A stretch of DNA of 64,000 nucleotides from Struthio camelus (GCF_040807025.1 NC_090954.1:16930501-16994500), one strand, 5' to 3'; shown: positions 52,550 through 64,000, numbered from the stretch's first letter. The notes: a model not told the origin generated them from the letters alone. Program-made: numbers and translations.

Positions 52550-53030
52550 CCATGGTAATTTTAATAGAAGATGTGGAAGGAGCCTCAGGAGCGGAGCTTG
52601 GAATTACGTGTTCCACTGAATCCTAACTTACTCGTAGCCCACTGGGCTACCTTCAGTTTTAAGGGTTGAAAGTGTTCACGCTCAGAGGAGATCATACACT
52701 AGTGGTTCATTCTCCTGGGAGTGGTTTGTAGGAGTTTGAGCCTGGTGAGGCTAGACAGTTTGTTTAGCGAAGGCATGCCGTGCTCTGGGTGTGTGCAGCA
52801 GCTGCTGGACTGTATTGCTGTCACAGCATTCCCGGGCTGCACGTTGTAAAACAAGGTACCTGCCACAACGTCTTGTGTGGCTGGAGCTCTGAGCAAAGCC
52901 TGAGCACAAGGAGTTCCTGGGTTGGTTCTCTGAGAAGGCTTGCATAGAGCAATGCTTGACTCCTGCTTGGCTTAGGCCTGAACAGGATGTGAATCTTTTG
53001 AGTCCTAACTTTGATGCAAATGTACATGCC
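52550..53030. other. GC-richer island, origin unknown
   Basis: About 480 bases with clearly more G and C than the flanks, including several CpG sites (GGAGCGGAGC, GCATTCCCGGGCTGCACG). Three overlapping minus-strand frames of about 65 codons are open across 52699-53027. I do not recognise a protein, an LTR or a known repeat. It could be a decayed repeat, a retrocopy fragment or a regulatory island. Confidence 0.35.
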
Positions 53031-56000
53031 TAAGAGTTTAGGAAAACTTTGAAGTAAAAGATGTATGGAGCTTAGGGCTATGTTGCAGATAAGTGGGTGT
53101 TTTCAAGACTAGTAGATGAAGGTAAGGCACACATGTCTGTTACGGGACCTGCCTCTTTGCTTCAAGATAAGTCTTTGAATAGTGCGCTGTAAATATGTTA
53201 ATCATATTAAAGAGAAGAAGATGAAATCTGCACCTTGCAATTTTGATGTACTTTAGTGCGTATGGTAATTACTATTAAGTTATTTTCTAAATGCCTCATT
53301 TGAGTACCTGTAAAGATACCTCCATTTGACAGTAGGACTTGTCTGTTTTCACTTTTTTCTTTGTTTTTCTTTTAATATTGGTGGTACTGCCCTTTTATTC
53401 TGAAATGTAAATTGTGGTGAGGATCAGAGGGTGAAAATAGTCTTAAGCAGTTTACTCATAGTATTAGAAAGTAAACTTCAACCTGCTTCTTATTAGCTAG
53501 TGCTCAGTAAGACTCGAAAAGGCTTTGTAGTCATAGAGATTAATAAACTTTTATTTGAATACCTTAATAAATTTATCCTGAAATGCTAAGAAACAGGTAC
53601 CTAAGGATTTAAGTGAACATTCTTATGGTAGTGTGCACCAGTAGATCACTTCCCTTTACTGTATTTAAATAGCAAATTTTCTATGAAAAAAGTAACTAGC
53701 ACACTAAGATAGATAACATTTCCAAATATGGTAATTGCAAAAAATCAAAACTAAATAATCAGATTTATCCTTATCTTCAATAATTCAAAACAGCAAATCT
53801 GAAGATTTGTATTTTCAAAGCAATTAACTAGTCAGTAATATTGACTTCAATATTCCTATTTTTAAAATGACCTTTTAAAGATGTTCTATAAAATTAAAAT
53901 TTAATGAGTGGTAATAAATGGTGAAACGTCCATAGGAGGAAAAGCAATACTAGCCTGAAGCCTTTGCTGTATACCATCAGCTTCAGCGCCATGTGATGTA
54001 TCCTCTTTCGTTATTTTCAAGAATAGAAGTATGATGATAATGCAACATTTTGAAGAACTGAAAGCACTTTAATATTACACTTATTGAAGGCTATCTTCTT
54101 AGCTCTGATAATGATGTTCCAGTAGCTTTCATGATACTTTTTCTGAGAGGTACTGTTTTGTTAAAAACAGAAGGACAGTATGCCATTTTAAGGTTGTTTG
54201 TTACGTTTTACTTGTGGCTTCTTGAATAAGAATTGACTAGTTGAAAAAATTTCATATGAACAGTGTCAAAACATAGGTGCATTGCTGAGAAAGAATTGTA
54301 CTGTCTTTCCCTAAAAAAGGGAGGAGAAACTTGACGTTAGTGACCCACCAAGGATTTCATGACAGGCACGAGTAGAGCAGAAGGGGAAGGAAAGGACTGA
54401 AGGGGAAGGAGCACCAACTTGCATCATTAACCTGGTAGATGGTACTAGAGCCTCAGCCTCCCTCCTATCAGCAATGTTTACAGTTAATCCCGGAATTCAG
54501 AATAGGTCTGTACAAGTATCTTCAATTGTAGTCTTTGGCATAGATTTATATTTGCAGTCCCATGGGCACTGAATTTCATTTCCCCGTTTGCTAAGTGAGA
54601 ACAATTTATCCTAAATCAACGATAATCAGAGTAAACACTATTATTAATTTATTGTTTCCAGAATAGCAAAAAACAGCAAAATGAAGCTCTCTTCTTTTAT
54701 CAGTGCTTTTTCTACCCTTTTTGCCCTGAGGATCCTATTAGCAGAAAGCGAAGCAACTCTGTTTCATCCGAAATAAATTATGCCTTACTTTTTTAATGTA
54801 AGTACTGAAGGGTTGTAAAGATTAGAAATGTGTTTGAACCCACTATCACTTGATGTTATTTTCCTTGATGTTCTAAGCTTCTTTAGGGGAATGAAACAAC
54901 ATGTTCTTTTGAAAGCAAAGAGCAGAGTTGCTTTAGAAGAACACCAGCACAGATTTTGGATGATGTTCAAAATAATTCAAAATCTGTACAGAAATATTTA
55001 AAGTAATGTATATGCAATATGAAAGAGAGCTGTCAGGATTCAGGTGGCAGAATGTTTGCAGGGCAAGTAGGTGGCAGAACTAGTCACCTTCATTTTCTAA
55101 ATGATTAGAAAACTGTAATTCTCAGGAAACAGTAGGCTAATTCTCACTTTCTTCACAAAGGAGCTAAGGATGAAAAAACACCTTTAATTAATAAACACTG
55201 TTGGCACTACTTTGGTAACAAGCTGCTGTAAATGAAACTTAATTGCCTCAGAACAGAGTATTGTGTACAAATTCCTTTTACTCTTTAAGTGCTGTTCTTT
55301 GTAGCCGTTTTACCTTTTTGTAGGTCATAAGAGTAGCTTTGTTAGCCTCCTTATCATTGAAAACTATTCCTGTCAGCTCTCTATTTGTGGGGAAACCTGA
55401 GGTTAAAAACCAAAACAAAACTTTCCCTCAAACCGTTATGATAACTTGAATAGATAGCTCTCAGCAGAGTGCTACAGTGCAATCTAAATCCATGCTAAAT
55501 TAAGCTGGGTATGAAGCTTTTGTTAACGTACTTACGCTTGAAATTCTGTAATTAAACTGTATAATGAAAACAAAATCTAAGATAAAGAAGTATTAATTAC
55601 TGAGCTGTAAAGGAGATGCACAAGAACAGACAGTTGTCTGTTGTGTGTATATGTATATATTTGACATAACTGTTCTGAAAAAATACTTTGTACTCTTATA
55701 TAAAACAATGTGGATAATATTTTTGTGTTTAGGGTGTATTCTGAGGTTTTATTAATCTAATCTTCGAATTAATTTCTTTTGGATATAACCATTAAAAACT
55801 TGACATGAGGATAGCACCAAAGAAACATACTGGGATAAGAGTATTTTGAATAAGTGCATTCTTGAATCCTCTGAACTTTGATTTCAATTATCATGGATAA
55901 ACTGTGGACAGCTGTAATTTGTGCCGTATAACTTAATGAGACAATAAGCAAAAGACACATAAATAAACCTGTACTTACTAAGGACGGAGAAGAATGTGAA

Positions 56001-56227
56001 GAAGTAGATGTTTTCTCTACATAGGGCTATACAAATCTATCACAGTGATTTTAGTTATGGGGAAATTTGTAGTACATTATAGAACATTTTCTAGTTACCT
56101 TCAACAATTTTCTGCTACGCCATCTTCAAATGCGCATGAGAAATGCTTAATGTAGGGTATTTGAAACAGTTCAGAACAATTCAGTGACGCCTCAAATAAG
56201 CGTTCCTGCTTTCTCTTTTTTTTTTAG
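53031..56227. other. non-coding stretch
   Basis: AT-rich DNA with only short chance frames. I see no repeat or gene that I can name. The pyrimidine tract just before 56228 is discussed with the candidate exon. Confidence 0.65.
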
Positions 56228-56282
56228 AATTGCTGAAAGAGTGAATAGTCACCAGTCTTGTAAGGAGCAGAAGGAAAGACGT
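56228..56282 (+). other. candidate short internal exon (unverified)
   Basis: A 55-base segment has the best paired splice signals I found. It is preceded by a long pyrimidine tract ending in TTTAG (56201-56227), with a possible branch point around 56183-56190 (GTGACG). It is followed by the donor GTGAGT at 56283. One plus-strand frame is open through it and encodes IAERVNSHQSCKEQKERR, a charged, exon-like peptide that I do not recognise. The same frame stays open on both sides, so openness alone is weak support. The base before the donor is T rather than the usual G. Confidence 0.3.
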
Positions 56283-57892
56283 GTGAGTACTAAGACACTT
56301 ATTTTTGAATCTAGAGTGCATAGTATACATCGTGAAAGCGAAATTGTGTGGTATTTGATTATTTGCAATACTCGAATTTTTGATATTTTAAACAGTCCAG
56401 CAAATAATTGCTTTCTTTTTTGGCTGCTTAGCATAGTGCCATTATTTATGATGTCCTACAAGCCATGTTTCCACCCACATTACCGACTATACACATAAGC
56501 ATAAGGATTTTTGGTGTGTTTTGGTTTTTGGGTTTTTCTTTTCCAGTAGCGATTATAAGGCTTTTTATATCTAGGACCAAAGTAGCACTCTTACAGAAAT
56601 GAGGCACTTGAACAGTTTATAATAGAATCAACAAGTATAAAGATGTAGTGCTGTTGATTTTCAAAACATTGGGTAAAACTTAATTAAAAAGAGCAGAATT
56701 TAAGGACACTTGCCATTTTAAATTTATTGAATGTCATTATGAATGTTGTTCTGGCACAGACCACATCCTTGCCAGCCAAGGGATCCAGTAGCTTCTTGTT
56801 TATAAATGTCAACTGTTAACATTTTTTCCTAGTAATTGGACTTGACAGTGGAGACCTAATATCTGAGGTAAATCCCACCTCTTTCACCTCCCTCTGGGTG
56901 AGATCTAATTGTTCTAAAACCAGTGCAAAGATTTGCAGAACAGTGCTCAGCCGTGTTTCCAGGGAAGTACTCTGTACAAAGTAGAGCAGATGGAGCAGGC
57001 TCTGAATTCCTACAACAGATGGGGTAAGGAGCTGGATTGCAAAATATTCTAGAATGGTTAAGAGATATGACAGACTTGGCTTTAAATCCCTTCTTTCAGG
57101 TGGGCAAAAAGAAGTTCTGCATTTTATTCTCCTATCACCTATAAGTGTTTTTTTAGACCCTTACTGTTACGAGGTGGGACTGGTGTGCCCCAGTGTTGGC
57201 TATGCTGCACTTTCGATAAAATACTTAATATTTGCTGGTAATGGGAAAAGAAATGAATGTGAGACTTCATGTTCTGATGGATATGACACACGCTTCTGGA
57301 GTATGAGAAAGTGGATGAAAAACCATTGAGGTTAAAACATCATGACCTTTCTTTCTCATGTTTGCCTTTGTGAAACAGCATTTTTGAAACACTAGGGAGG
57401 TGGGAATCTCATTTCCTATGTTTATTATTCCATGCTTAACCTTTTCTTTGAAGTTCGTGTTTTTATTCCTCATTTTTTTTGCTGGTTCTAAAATTTAATA
57501 TGGTAGTGTGCTAGCAGTTGAAAGCATGATCTGCCACAGTCCAAAAGCTAATTTAAAAAACGAAAAAAACACATGGTAGATGGAAAGGAAGGCCTGAATA
57601 TCTTGGCAGTGATATCTCAGGGTGCAATTTTGAGATTGGCATTAGACCATTCTGAGACTATGCTGCAGTCGGAAAGGGCACCTCTGTTTGTTTTCCTCAC
57701 CGCTGGCTGCATATTTCTTTCCCTGCTTATGTCGGTTATTGCATGTGTGAAGTAACCCAGTCAAAAAAAAAAAATAGTAGTTAACCAGACCAGACCAAAC
57801 CAAACCAAAAAGCCCTCTGCCATTCAGAAACTACGAGAACTGATTTTTTTATTAGGAATAGTTTCAAGTTTGATGTCACCATGCAATTGCAC
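56283..57892. other. non-coding stretch
   Basis: Mixed AT-rich sequence. A 60-codon frame at 57573-57755 ends in a hydrophobic segment, but nothing supports it as a gene. An imperfect ACCAA-type simple repeat lies at 57785-57810. Confidence 0.6.
57785..57810. repeat. imperfect ACCAA/ACCAG simple repeat
   Basis: About five pentamer units of the ACCAG/ACCAA type in a row. Confidence 0.85.
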
Positions 57893-58100
57893 AGTCGATA
57901 TTGCCAGTGCAAGGGAGAGGGGGGTATGGAACGGTGTCGTGGGAGGAGCCAGTGAACTGCCGCTTTGGGTAGTCCTGGATCCGCCGAAGCCTGTTGTGGA
58001 ACTGCTCCCTGCCATGAGCTGAAGCCAGCAGGATCCAGAGAGTTCCTCCCGGAGCTGCAACAAACCTTGAATCAGGATCCAAAGGCTGGTTCCTAAGCCT
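57848..58100 (-). other. GC-rich segment with minus-strand frames and AATAAA
   Basis: About 200 bases are GC-rich inside AT-rich surroundings. On the minus strand a frame from 58082 to 57876 reads ASAHGREQFHNRLRRIQDYP and onwards to a stop at 57876. A polyadenylation-type AATAAA follows 22 bases further on (57848-57853 on the plus strand). A second overlapping minus-strand frame (58237-57824) is also open. A TTGTTGCAG acceptor-like sequence lies upstream at about 58055-58064. It could be a terminal exon, a retrocopy fragment or an unrelated GC island. I do not recognise the protein. Confidence 0.3.
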
Positions 58101-58878
58101 GTGTGATTCAACTTTCTATAAGATGCGGTTTTAGTTTTGTCTTTAATCGTAGCCCACCAGTAGATGTAACTAGTGTAAATGGTGTTTTCTTTGATTAGTG
58201 GCACTTTACTGAGTACTGCAGATATGATTAGGTGCAATCTCAGCAGTAAGGTAAATTAGTGTCGTAGAAGTGGATTGAAATTTCTAGGAATCCTCAAATT
58301 TAGTGTTTCGTATTGGGGGGGATATACAGTTCAGATACTTTATTAACATTTCAGATTGGAATTACATTTTGGAAATTCATTTGCCTGATACTTATGTTTA
58401 AAAGCACTTGGATATAAGGAAATTCAGTACTGTCATTGTGATATTTATACAACTCTCTAGAATAATGAACACCGCATCTTAAAAGATAAGCTTTTTCTAG
58501 AGAAAACCAGGAGCCGTAAGGAACTACAAGAAGTTCAGCATATTTACTAAATAAGGAGGAGGATGACTGCAAACCACACAGCGTTTATATCTTGGTGCCT
58601 AGAAAGTTTGCAATCCAGAAACTGTACATAACCTTTTAGGTTATTCAAGGTCATCACAGTAAAGCTAGCAAGCAAATTTCAGTGTTATCTTTAAGATTAT
58701 TAGGATTGTTGGAAAACCAAGCCCTGACGTTATCTATGTAATGTGAAAAATGTTGTTAAATATGAACCTAGACAGGTTTGTGACAGCTGGTTTTTACTTA
58801 AGACAGTTTTTATTAAATTACTCTTCCATTAATCCATGAGTCGAAGATTAAAAAAAACTGAGGAAAAAATATTAGAAA

Positions 58879-58912
58879 TAATATATATATATATATGTAT
58901 GTGTATATATAT
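58879..58912. repeat. AT-rich dinucleotide microsatellite
   Basis: An (AT)n run with internal GTATGTGT, flanked by unique sequence. It is probably polymorphic in length. Confidence 0.93.
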
Positions 58913-59264
58913 TACAGAATGTTTACAAATACCATATTCCTTGAAAAGTAGTTTTCTAAAAGGGAAGCATTTGGGGAACTATCTGCTTTACAAATGACTA
59001 TAGACTAACAGACTAATTTAAAGTTTCATCCAAAAAATAATGGAAAAAAGAGAAAGACACACAGTCGTTTAAAAGAAAAATCTTTTCAGTGAACATGCAT
59101 CTCTTATCACAATCTTATTTGCAATGCAGTCAATGGCAATCCTAATACATTCAAGTAAATGAAGCTATAGATTAGCAATCATTAATTGATAAATCTATCA
59201 AGTTCAGTAGTTCTGTTGTCGTTTAATAAGGACTCTAAAGAGTTTTAAATACAAGTCCAAGGTT

Positions 59265-59295
59265 GTTAACAATTGTTGTTGCAATTGTTGTTAAC
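59265..59295. repeat. tandem and inverted symmetric repeat
   Basis: The unit AATTGTTGTT occurs twice (59271-59280 and 59283-59292). The whole is bounded by GTTAACAA at the left end and TTGTTAAC at the right end, which are inverted copies. Two CAATTG E-box-type cores lie inside. Confidence 0.88.
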
Positions 59296-61198
59296 TAAGA
59301 GCTGATCACAGTGTATATCAATCAATATCAATAAAATGCTGGTGTTGCAATTTTAAAGAAGGCAAAAGAGAAGAATAATATTTCAGTTTAAAGAATGTAT
59401 GTGACTAACCTAAGCAAGGTGATATAAATGGTTCCCACCTCACAAATACCTCTTGTGATTAATGTAGGTGGAAGAGTTTTACTGTGTTATATTATGCATC
59501 ACAGTAATAAATGCACGTAAAATATTCCTTTTAAAAATTTGCAGCTGATTTTGCTTATAACAGAGAGCATAACTGAAAAGGGATTAATAAAATATCCTTC
59601 ACTGCAATTATAAATCAGAATAATAGTTGCATTAAAAAATTAACAGAACGTTGTCTGGAAATGACATACTGTTCAGGAACGTCTTCCCCATTCAATTTCC
59701 GAGAAGAGGATTTCCATTAGTTACGGCAGAGTTACAGAACATTAAATATCTAATAAATATGTGGTACCCTTCTTTTGCCGAAGAACTTACATACCTGGAA
59801 ACCTAAAGCCCTGGAATAGGAAACTGTCTTACAGTTTTATCGGGATGAAGTGTGGTGTGTGTATTTGCATGAGGTGCAGGAATTTAGGTCTCTCTAAACT
59901 TAGTTTGGAGATGTCACTCTCAATTAGTTCAAGCTGGGCAGCTGTTAGAAGGCAGATGAAAATGCAGATGGAAAGAAAATCGGTACCTACCAGACGCACC
60001 AAGTAAAATAATGTATTGGTAAGAAGAGGATGAAGACGTGAAAATACTTCAGGTTTGATTTTTTCAGGCCTTACTCCTAGAAATAATTCTGGGAAAATTC
60101 TAAGATAACACGTGAGTAAAGAATTCTTATTTTAGTAATGATGACATTTTAGCAGCAGTGTAAAGCCTGCCACTTGCTTCCAGTAAGTACAACTAAAGTT
60201 ACATAATGAAATGCTTGCTTTTATTGGCTTTCTGAAAATACCTTGGGACTTCCTTATGTGCGGTTACTCAAGGCAAAGCGAAAAGGCAGTTCAAATGCAA
60301 AGGTGTAATTGCCTGTCTATTGGAAGTCGCCATTACGTGCAATAATATATGGCTTATAAATTACAGAGTTAGTTGCATAGGAACCATATAATAATCAAGC
60401 AGTGATAGGCAGCTGTAGTTTGGGGATTTTTTTATAGTGCAGTTCCTCCATTGTGACTTTATAATTTGGGGTCTTTGAAATAATGATTCTGATGCACTTG
60501 AATTTGGGCATATGTAAAATGTCAAATTCCAACACTGAGCTCTGAATATACTACAGGATGAAAGTCTTTTTCCTGAATATCAGTAGAGTTTTGTTCCACT
60601 TGTAAAATTCAAGCTTTAAACAAATAGCTACTTCATTATTATTACGAACCTAATAAAATCTCTCATGTGGTGGAAAAATATCTTGTGTTAAATGACAAAA
60701 AGTTAGAAACATAACCTAATTTAATCACTTGTTATGCTGTTTCATTTGCACTGAGATAATTTTTCATTTCTATAGAAGCAAAAATTACCATTCAGTATCA
60801 CGCAACTGATTGTATTAGGTGCTGTATACGCACAGAAGAATAAAAGCTCTCTATCTAAAAGAACTTAATCTCTAGACAGACAAAAGGTTTTACAGTTAAC
60901 ATGTTTAAATTAATACTATGAAAGTTTGAAGGGACTGGAAGTTATATGATTTTAAAAGACGTATATGTAAATGTTTTAATCTTTTGGATTCTCAGTTTTT
61001 AAATATTGAGCTTGCTTAAATATTTTAGATTTATAATTTAAATACATAGGAATATTGTCTATTCCTAAGGTAACAGAAACAGCTTACTCTTCCCTCTTTA
61101 TAAAAATAAAAATAAAAAATGTGATATTGAGAATCCTTTTCAAATAGCTATATTCACACAAGCCGCTCATTGCTAGAAATAGATTTCCCACATAAAAG

Positions 61199-61232
61199 CA
61201 GGAGAGAGAAAGGAGAAGGGAAAGGAAAAGGA
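61199..61232 (+). repeat. purine-rich tract
   Basis: A run of G and A with almost no pyrimidines. It is low complexity with no gene attached. Confidence 0.75.
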
Positions 61233-62475
61233 TCTTAAAGATAAAGGATGGTATCCCAGCCAGCTGTGGCATGAGAAGACATGATAGTTATCGCATCATG
61301 ACAAGGACTTTTTTCAGTGTAGAGTATTTAATGTAGTCATATGTTTGGAGAAAGTTGATGAGGAAAAAGATAAATGACTTCAGGTGATGCGGGTTTGTCA
61401 CCTGGACTTGTCAGACTCCTGTAGCTGAGTGAGCCTCCTTTTGCTGTGTAACAACAATACACCTCTTTCATGCTTTCTTCTATCTTAACTATTTACAGCT
61501 GCACACTCTTTACGTCAAAAGCTAATGTGTACTGGGTATATGAACAGCAACCTATTACAATGAGTGTATCTTAGTTGCTTAAATAGCTCCAGTGCCGTGT
61601 ACTCGTAATCACTGCTGGGGACTTTGGCACTGTTGTACTGTAACTGCTACATAATAACAGCATTAGAATATAAGTATTTTTAAATTTATGTATATAATAT
61701 ATAAAAAAAAACTTCTGTATCTCTGATGCTTGTCTGAAATTTGTGTAGTTGTCCTTTTCCTTGCCTAATATTTTGCTGAAACTATACTATCATTCAAACA
61801 TCATATTCATATTATTTTGCTATATTCTACCTTTATAAAAACTTAGAAGAAAAAAGGATGTTGTTAGTAACATTGAGTAATGTTGAGAAATTCTTTTCCT
61901 ATTCCAAGCTCTCAGGAGAAAAGCACTTTTTAATCTTAGGTCTAACAGGGAAAATAGGGCCTTTTGAAAAATCCTTTTTAAAGTGTGGATTAAATACTGG
62001 AAAACTCTCCTTTTGGCTAAAAAAAGCACTCATACACTATTACTGAAAATGCAAAAGCTAACTTTAAAGTTTGGAGAATGCACACAAGATCCAGATACTG
62101 AATTTTTCCAGTTAAGGAAGTAGTTGGAAATCCTTCTGTGTTAAATCTTCTTCAGAGCAGTTCTAATAGTTTTTATTTCTGCCAGACAAGGAACGTAACA
62201 AGGAATATAACCAACCCGTATTTGAATTTCTCTTCTATATCTGAGCAAAACAAAGGAAGTATAGTCAAATGGAACTGAATTTTCTAAACTTTCTTCATGC
62301 TCTGTTAGAGCACGTTCAGAATGTTTGAAAGAGCTCAAACGTGTTTCATTTCCAGTTTCACTGAATCTACGTTTTCACGATTTTGCCTTTTCAATATAGA
62401 TACTTGGGAATTTCCTAATCATGGGCTTTTTTTCTCTTTATCTTTGCCATTTCTTTCCAACTATGTTAACTTACC

Positions 62476-62543
62476 ATATATATGTGTGTGTGTGCGTGCG
62501 TGTGTACATATGTACGCACGCACACACACACACATATATATAT
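62476..62543. repeat. palindromic compound microsatellite
   Basis: A 68-bp near-palindrome made of simple repeats. On the left it runs (AT)n, (GT)n, GCGTGCGTGTGT. The centre is ACATATGT. The right arm is the mirror-complement ACGCACGC, (CA)n, (TA)n. The arms differ only in repeat number. Alternating purine-pyrimidine sequence throughout gives Z-DNA and cruciform potential. Confidence 0.93.
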
Positions 62544-62694
62544 CTCCTTTTATACTCCCATTTTTCATCTTCTCCAATGGGAAAAATAGGCTAGTAAGTT
62601 AGTGCTCTTTTATTTTCTCAAGCTTGATCTTCTTTCCAGTTCTGTTTCACTAAGGGGGAAAATAAAGAAGGGAAATGTAGAATGCAGAAATGGA

Positions 62695-62734
62695 AAAGAA
62701 AAACTTTTACCATTAAAGAAAAACTTTTACCATT
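62695..62734. repeat. perfect 20-bp tandem duplication
   Basis: AAAGAAAAACTTTTACCATT occurs at 62695-62714 and again at 62715-62734 with no difference. The identity suggests a recent event. Confidence 0.95.
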
Positions 62735-64000
62735 ATTATGTAATAAAATACTTAAGAAAAACAAGTTTTATGGAAAAAAATCACTAAATCTTTATTTCAA
62801 GGGAAAAAAACTATTTATTAGAAAAGAACATTTAATTAAAAAGAATTGTTTGTGTGAATTATCCAGGTGTGCAGGAAGTGGTTGGATTCATCTTTTGATC
62901 ATTTTAACATGAAAACTCAACTTCATACTTATACATTTATAGCAAATCATTATGATTATCCAGTGTAGCCTTCAAGACAGCATAGGCCACAGCTAGTTCA
63001 TGGCAGATGGAATTAGTCTCTTTTTCTGTTAATCTCTTTTTACATTTCTTATGTAGGTTTGTCTCTCTCTTACTTTTGAATAACTTTGATAAAATACATG
63101 CTAAAATCTAACCTGGATTCTACCCCTCCTCCAAAAAATTGGTATCTACATAGATATGTTACTACATCATTAAGAAATGATTTTCCTGGGATTACGAATT
63201 CAAGAAGAAATATCGTTTTTCAGATTAAGGGGAAACATGTAAAGAGACCTACTGTGATTTCCTTTGTCTTTTACCTGAAGTACGCCTCAGTTAAATCTGA
63301 AAAGAAGCTGCAAACCTTCCCACACCTAGTAAGTAGCATCTTGGCAAAAATAGTAAAGGCAATAACTGGAAAAGCAGTTGCTTGTTCCTGCTTTCTGTAC
63401 TTGGTCCTGTTTTATAAATATTATCTCTTGACCTTTTCTCAATTCCCTGTTTCAGTATCTTTTCTCTGGTGTTATTGAGGAAGGTAGCCAGAACATATTT
63501 TCCTTTCCATTCCAAATTAGAGGAAAGCAGCAGAGGAAAGCAGAGCAAAGCCATCTTTGCAAAGGTCGTGGCGGGAGAGGACAGCGTTGGCGGCAGCGTC
63601 TGTGGCAGTCTGCTGCTTGTCCATTGCAGGCCCTGAACGGATGAGCTTGTGGGTTTAGTCAGCACGTCTCTCCTCCTTTACTATTAGCATGGAAGCAAAA
63701 TATATCACACAAGTCCTTCATTTTCACTGGACTACAGCTTAAGTGTAAGAATTTATGTAATTTCCTTATAAAATATTCCTGGATTTTTTTGCCACTGAAC
63801 AATGCTCAATTTTCTTGCACTTCTGGACAGGTATTCACTCACAAAGCTGGGCATTGTGCATCTCTGAAGTGTCTGACTGGTCTGTTGATACAGTTCATTC
63901 AAAATGCTTCTCAGCAGAGAAAGGTATTTAGTGGAAAAAGTTAAACCGGGTTAATACCTAGAGCTTGGAGACATAAAGGGCGTTTGTTTGCAGTTATACA

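Larger units (their letters stand above)
58101..64000. other. non-coding stretch
   Basis: AT-rich sequence with frequent stops. It holds an AT/GT microsatellite at 58879-58912, a symmetric repeat at 59265-59295, a palindromic microsatellite at 62476-62543, a purine-rich tract at 61199-61232, a 20-bp tandem duplication at 62695-62734 and a small CpG-containing spot at 63560-63640. Open frames up to 130 codons near the right end (63086-63478 plus, 63665-63291 minus) overlap each other and show no domain. Confidence 0.65.

Noticed and set aside
57573..57755. A 60-codon frame with a hydrophobic C-terminal segment, like a small membrane protein
   Set aside because: No conservation evidence, splice signals or promoter. 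T-rich DNA often encodes hydrophobic runs.
63086..63665. Overlapping 130-codon plus and 124-codon minus frames at the right edge
   Set aside because: They oppose each other and neither has a domain or paired splice signals, so I did not call a gene. Sequence beyond the window might change this.
1..64000. tRNA genes, rRNA, CRISPR arrays, telomeric repeats or bacterial-type operons
   Set aside because: No B-box with a cloverleaf, no spaced identical repeats and no TTAGGG arrays were seen. The architecture is that of vertebrate nuclear non-coding DNA.

Overview
This is AT-rich vertebrate nuclear DNA, most likely from a bird. The clearest evidence is a set of CR1 LINE retrotransposons. Two long copies carry recognisable reverse transcriptase and C-terminal ORF2 sequence, one is a bare 3' end, and two more are old, strongly diverged LINE relics of the CR1/L3 type. 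CR1 also occurs in turtles and crocodiles. The low overall repeat load, with only about five recognisable elements in 64 kb and no obvious SINEs or DNA transposons, fits a bird better. I found no operons, tight gene packing, tRNA or rRNA genes, or CRISPR array. I also found no protein-coding gene that I can name. The window is best read as a long intron or an intergenic stretch.

Layout: 1-12867 is unique-looking non-coding DNA with a cluster of perfect inverted repeats at 11044-11184. A plus-strand CR1, truncated at its 5' end inside the reverse transcriptase, lies at 12870-14072. From 14073 to 26939 the DNA is again mostly featureless. It includes one splice-signal-flanked candidate exon (15229-15287) and an ORF-rich stretch of unknown origin (about 22770-24100). 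An old minus-strand CR1-like fragment lies at 26940-27600. From 27601 to 40327 I see only simple repeats. A LINE cluster follows: a 2.1 kb minus-strand CR1 (40328-42433), an older minus-strand CR1/L3-like relic (about 42690-44490) and a plus-strand CR1 3' end (about 44868-45020). From 45021 to the end the DNA is non-coding, with small GC-rich islands (45860-45990, 52550-53030, 57893-58100, 63560-63640), one candidate short exon (56228-56282), palindromes, a palindromic microsatellite (62476-62543) and several short tandem duplications.

No genes work together here. The reading frames inside the CR1 copies are dead: they contain frameshifts, stops and altered catalytic residues. The most distinctive features are DNA-structural: several perfect palindromes and hairpins, recurring short tandem duplications, and two independent CR1 copies that have both lost the same catalytic aspartate. 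I did not find a convincing undescribed biological system.
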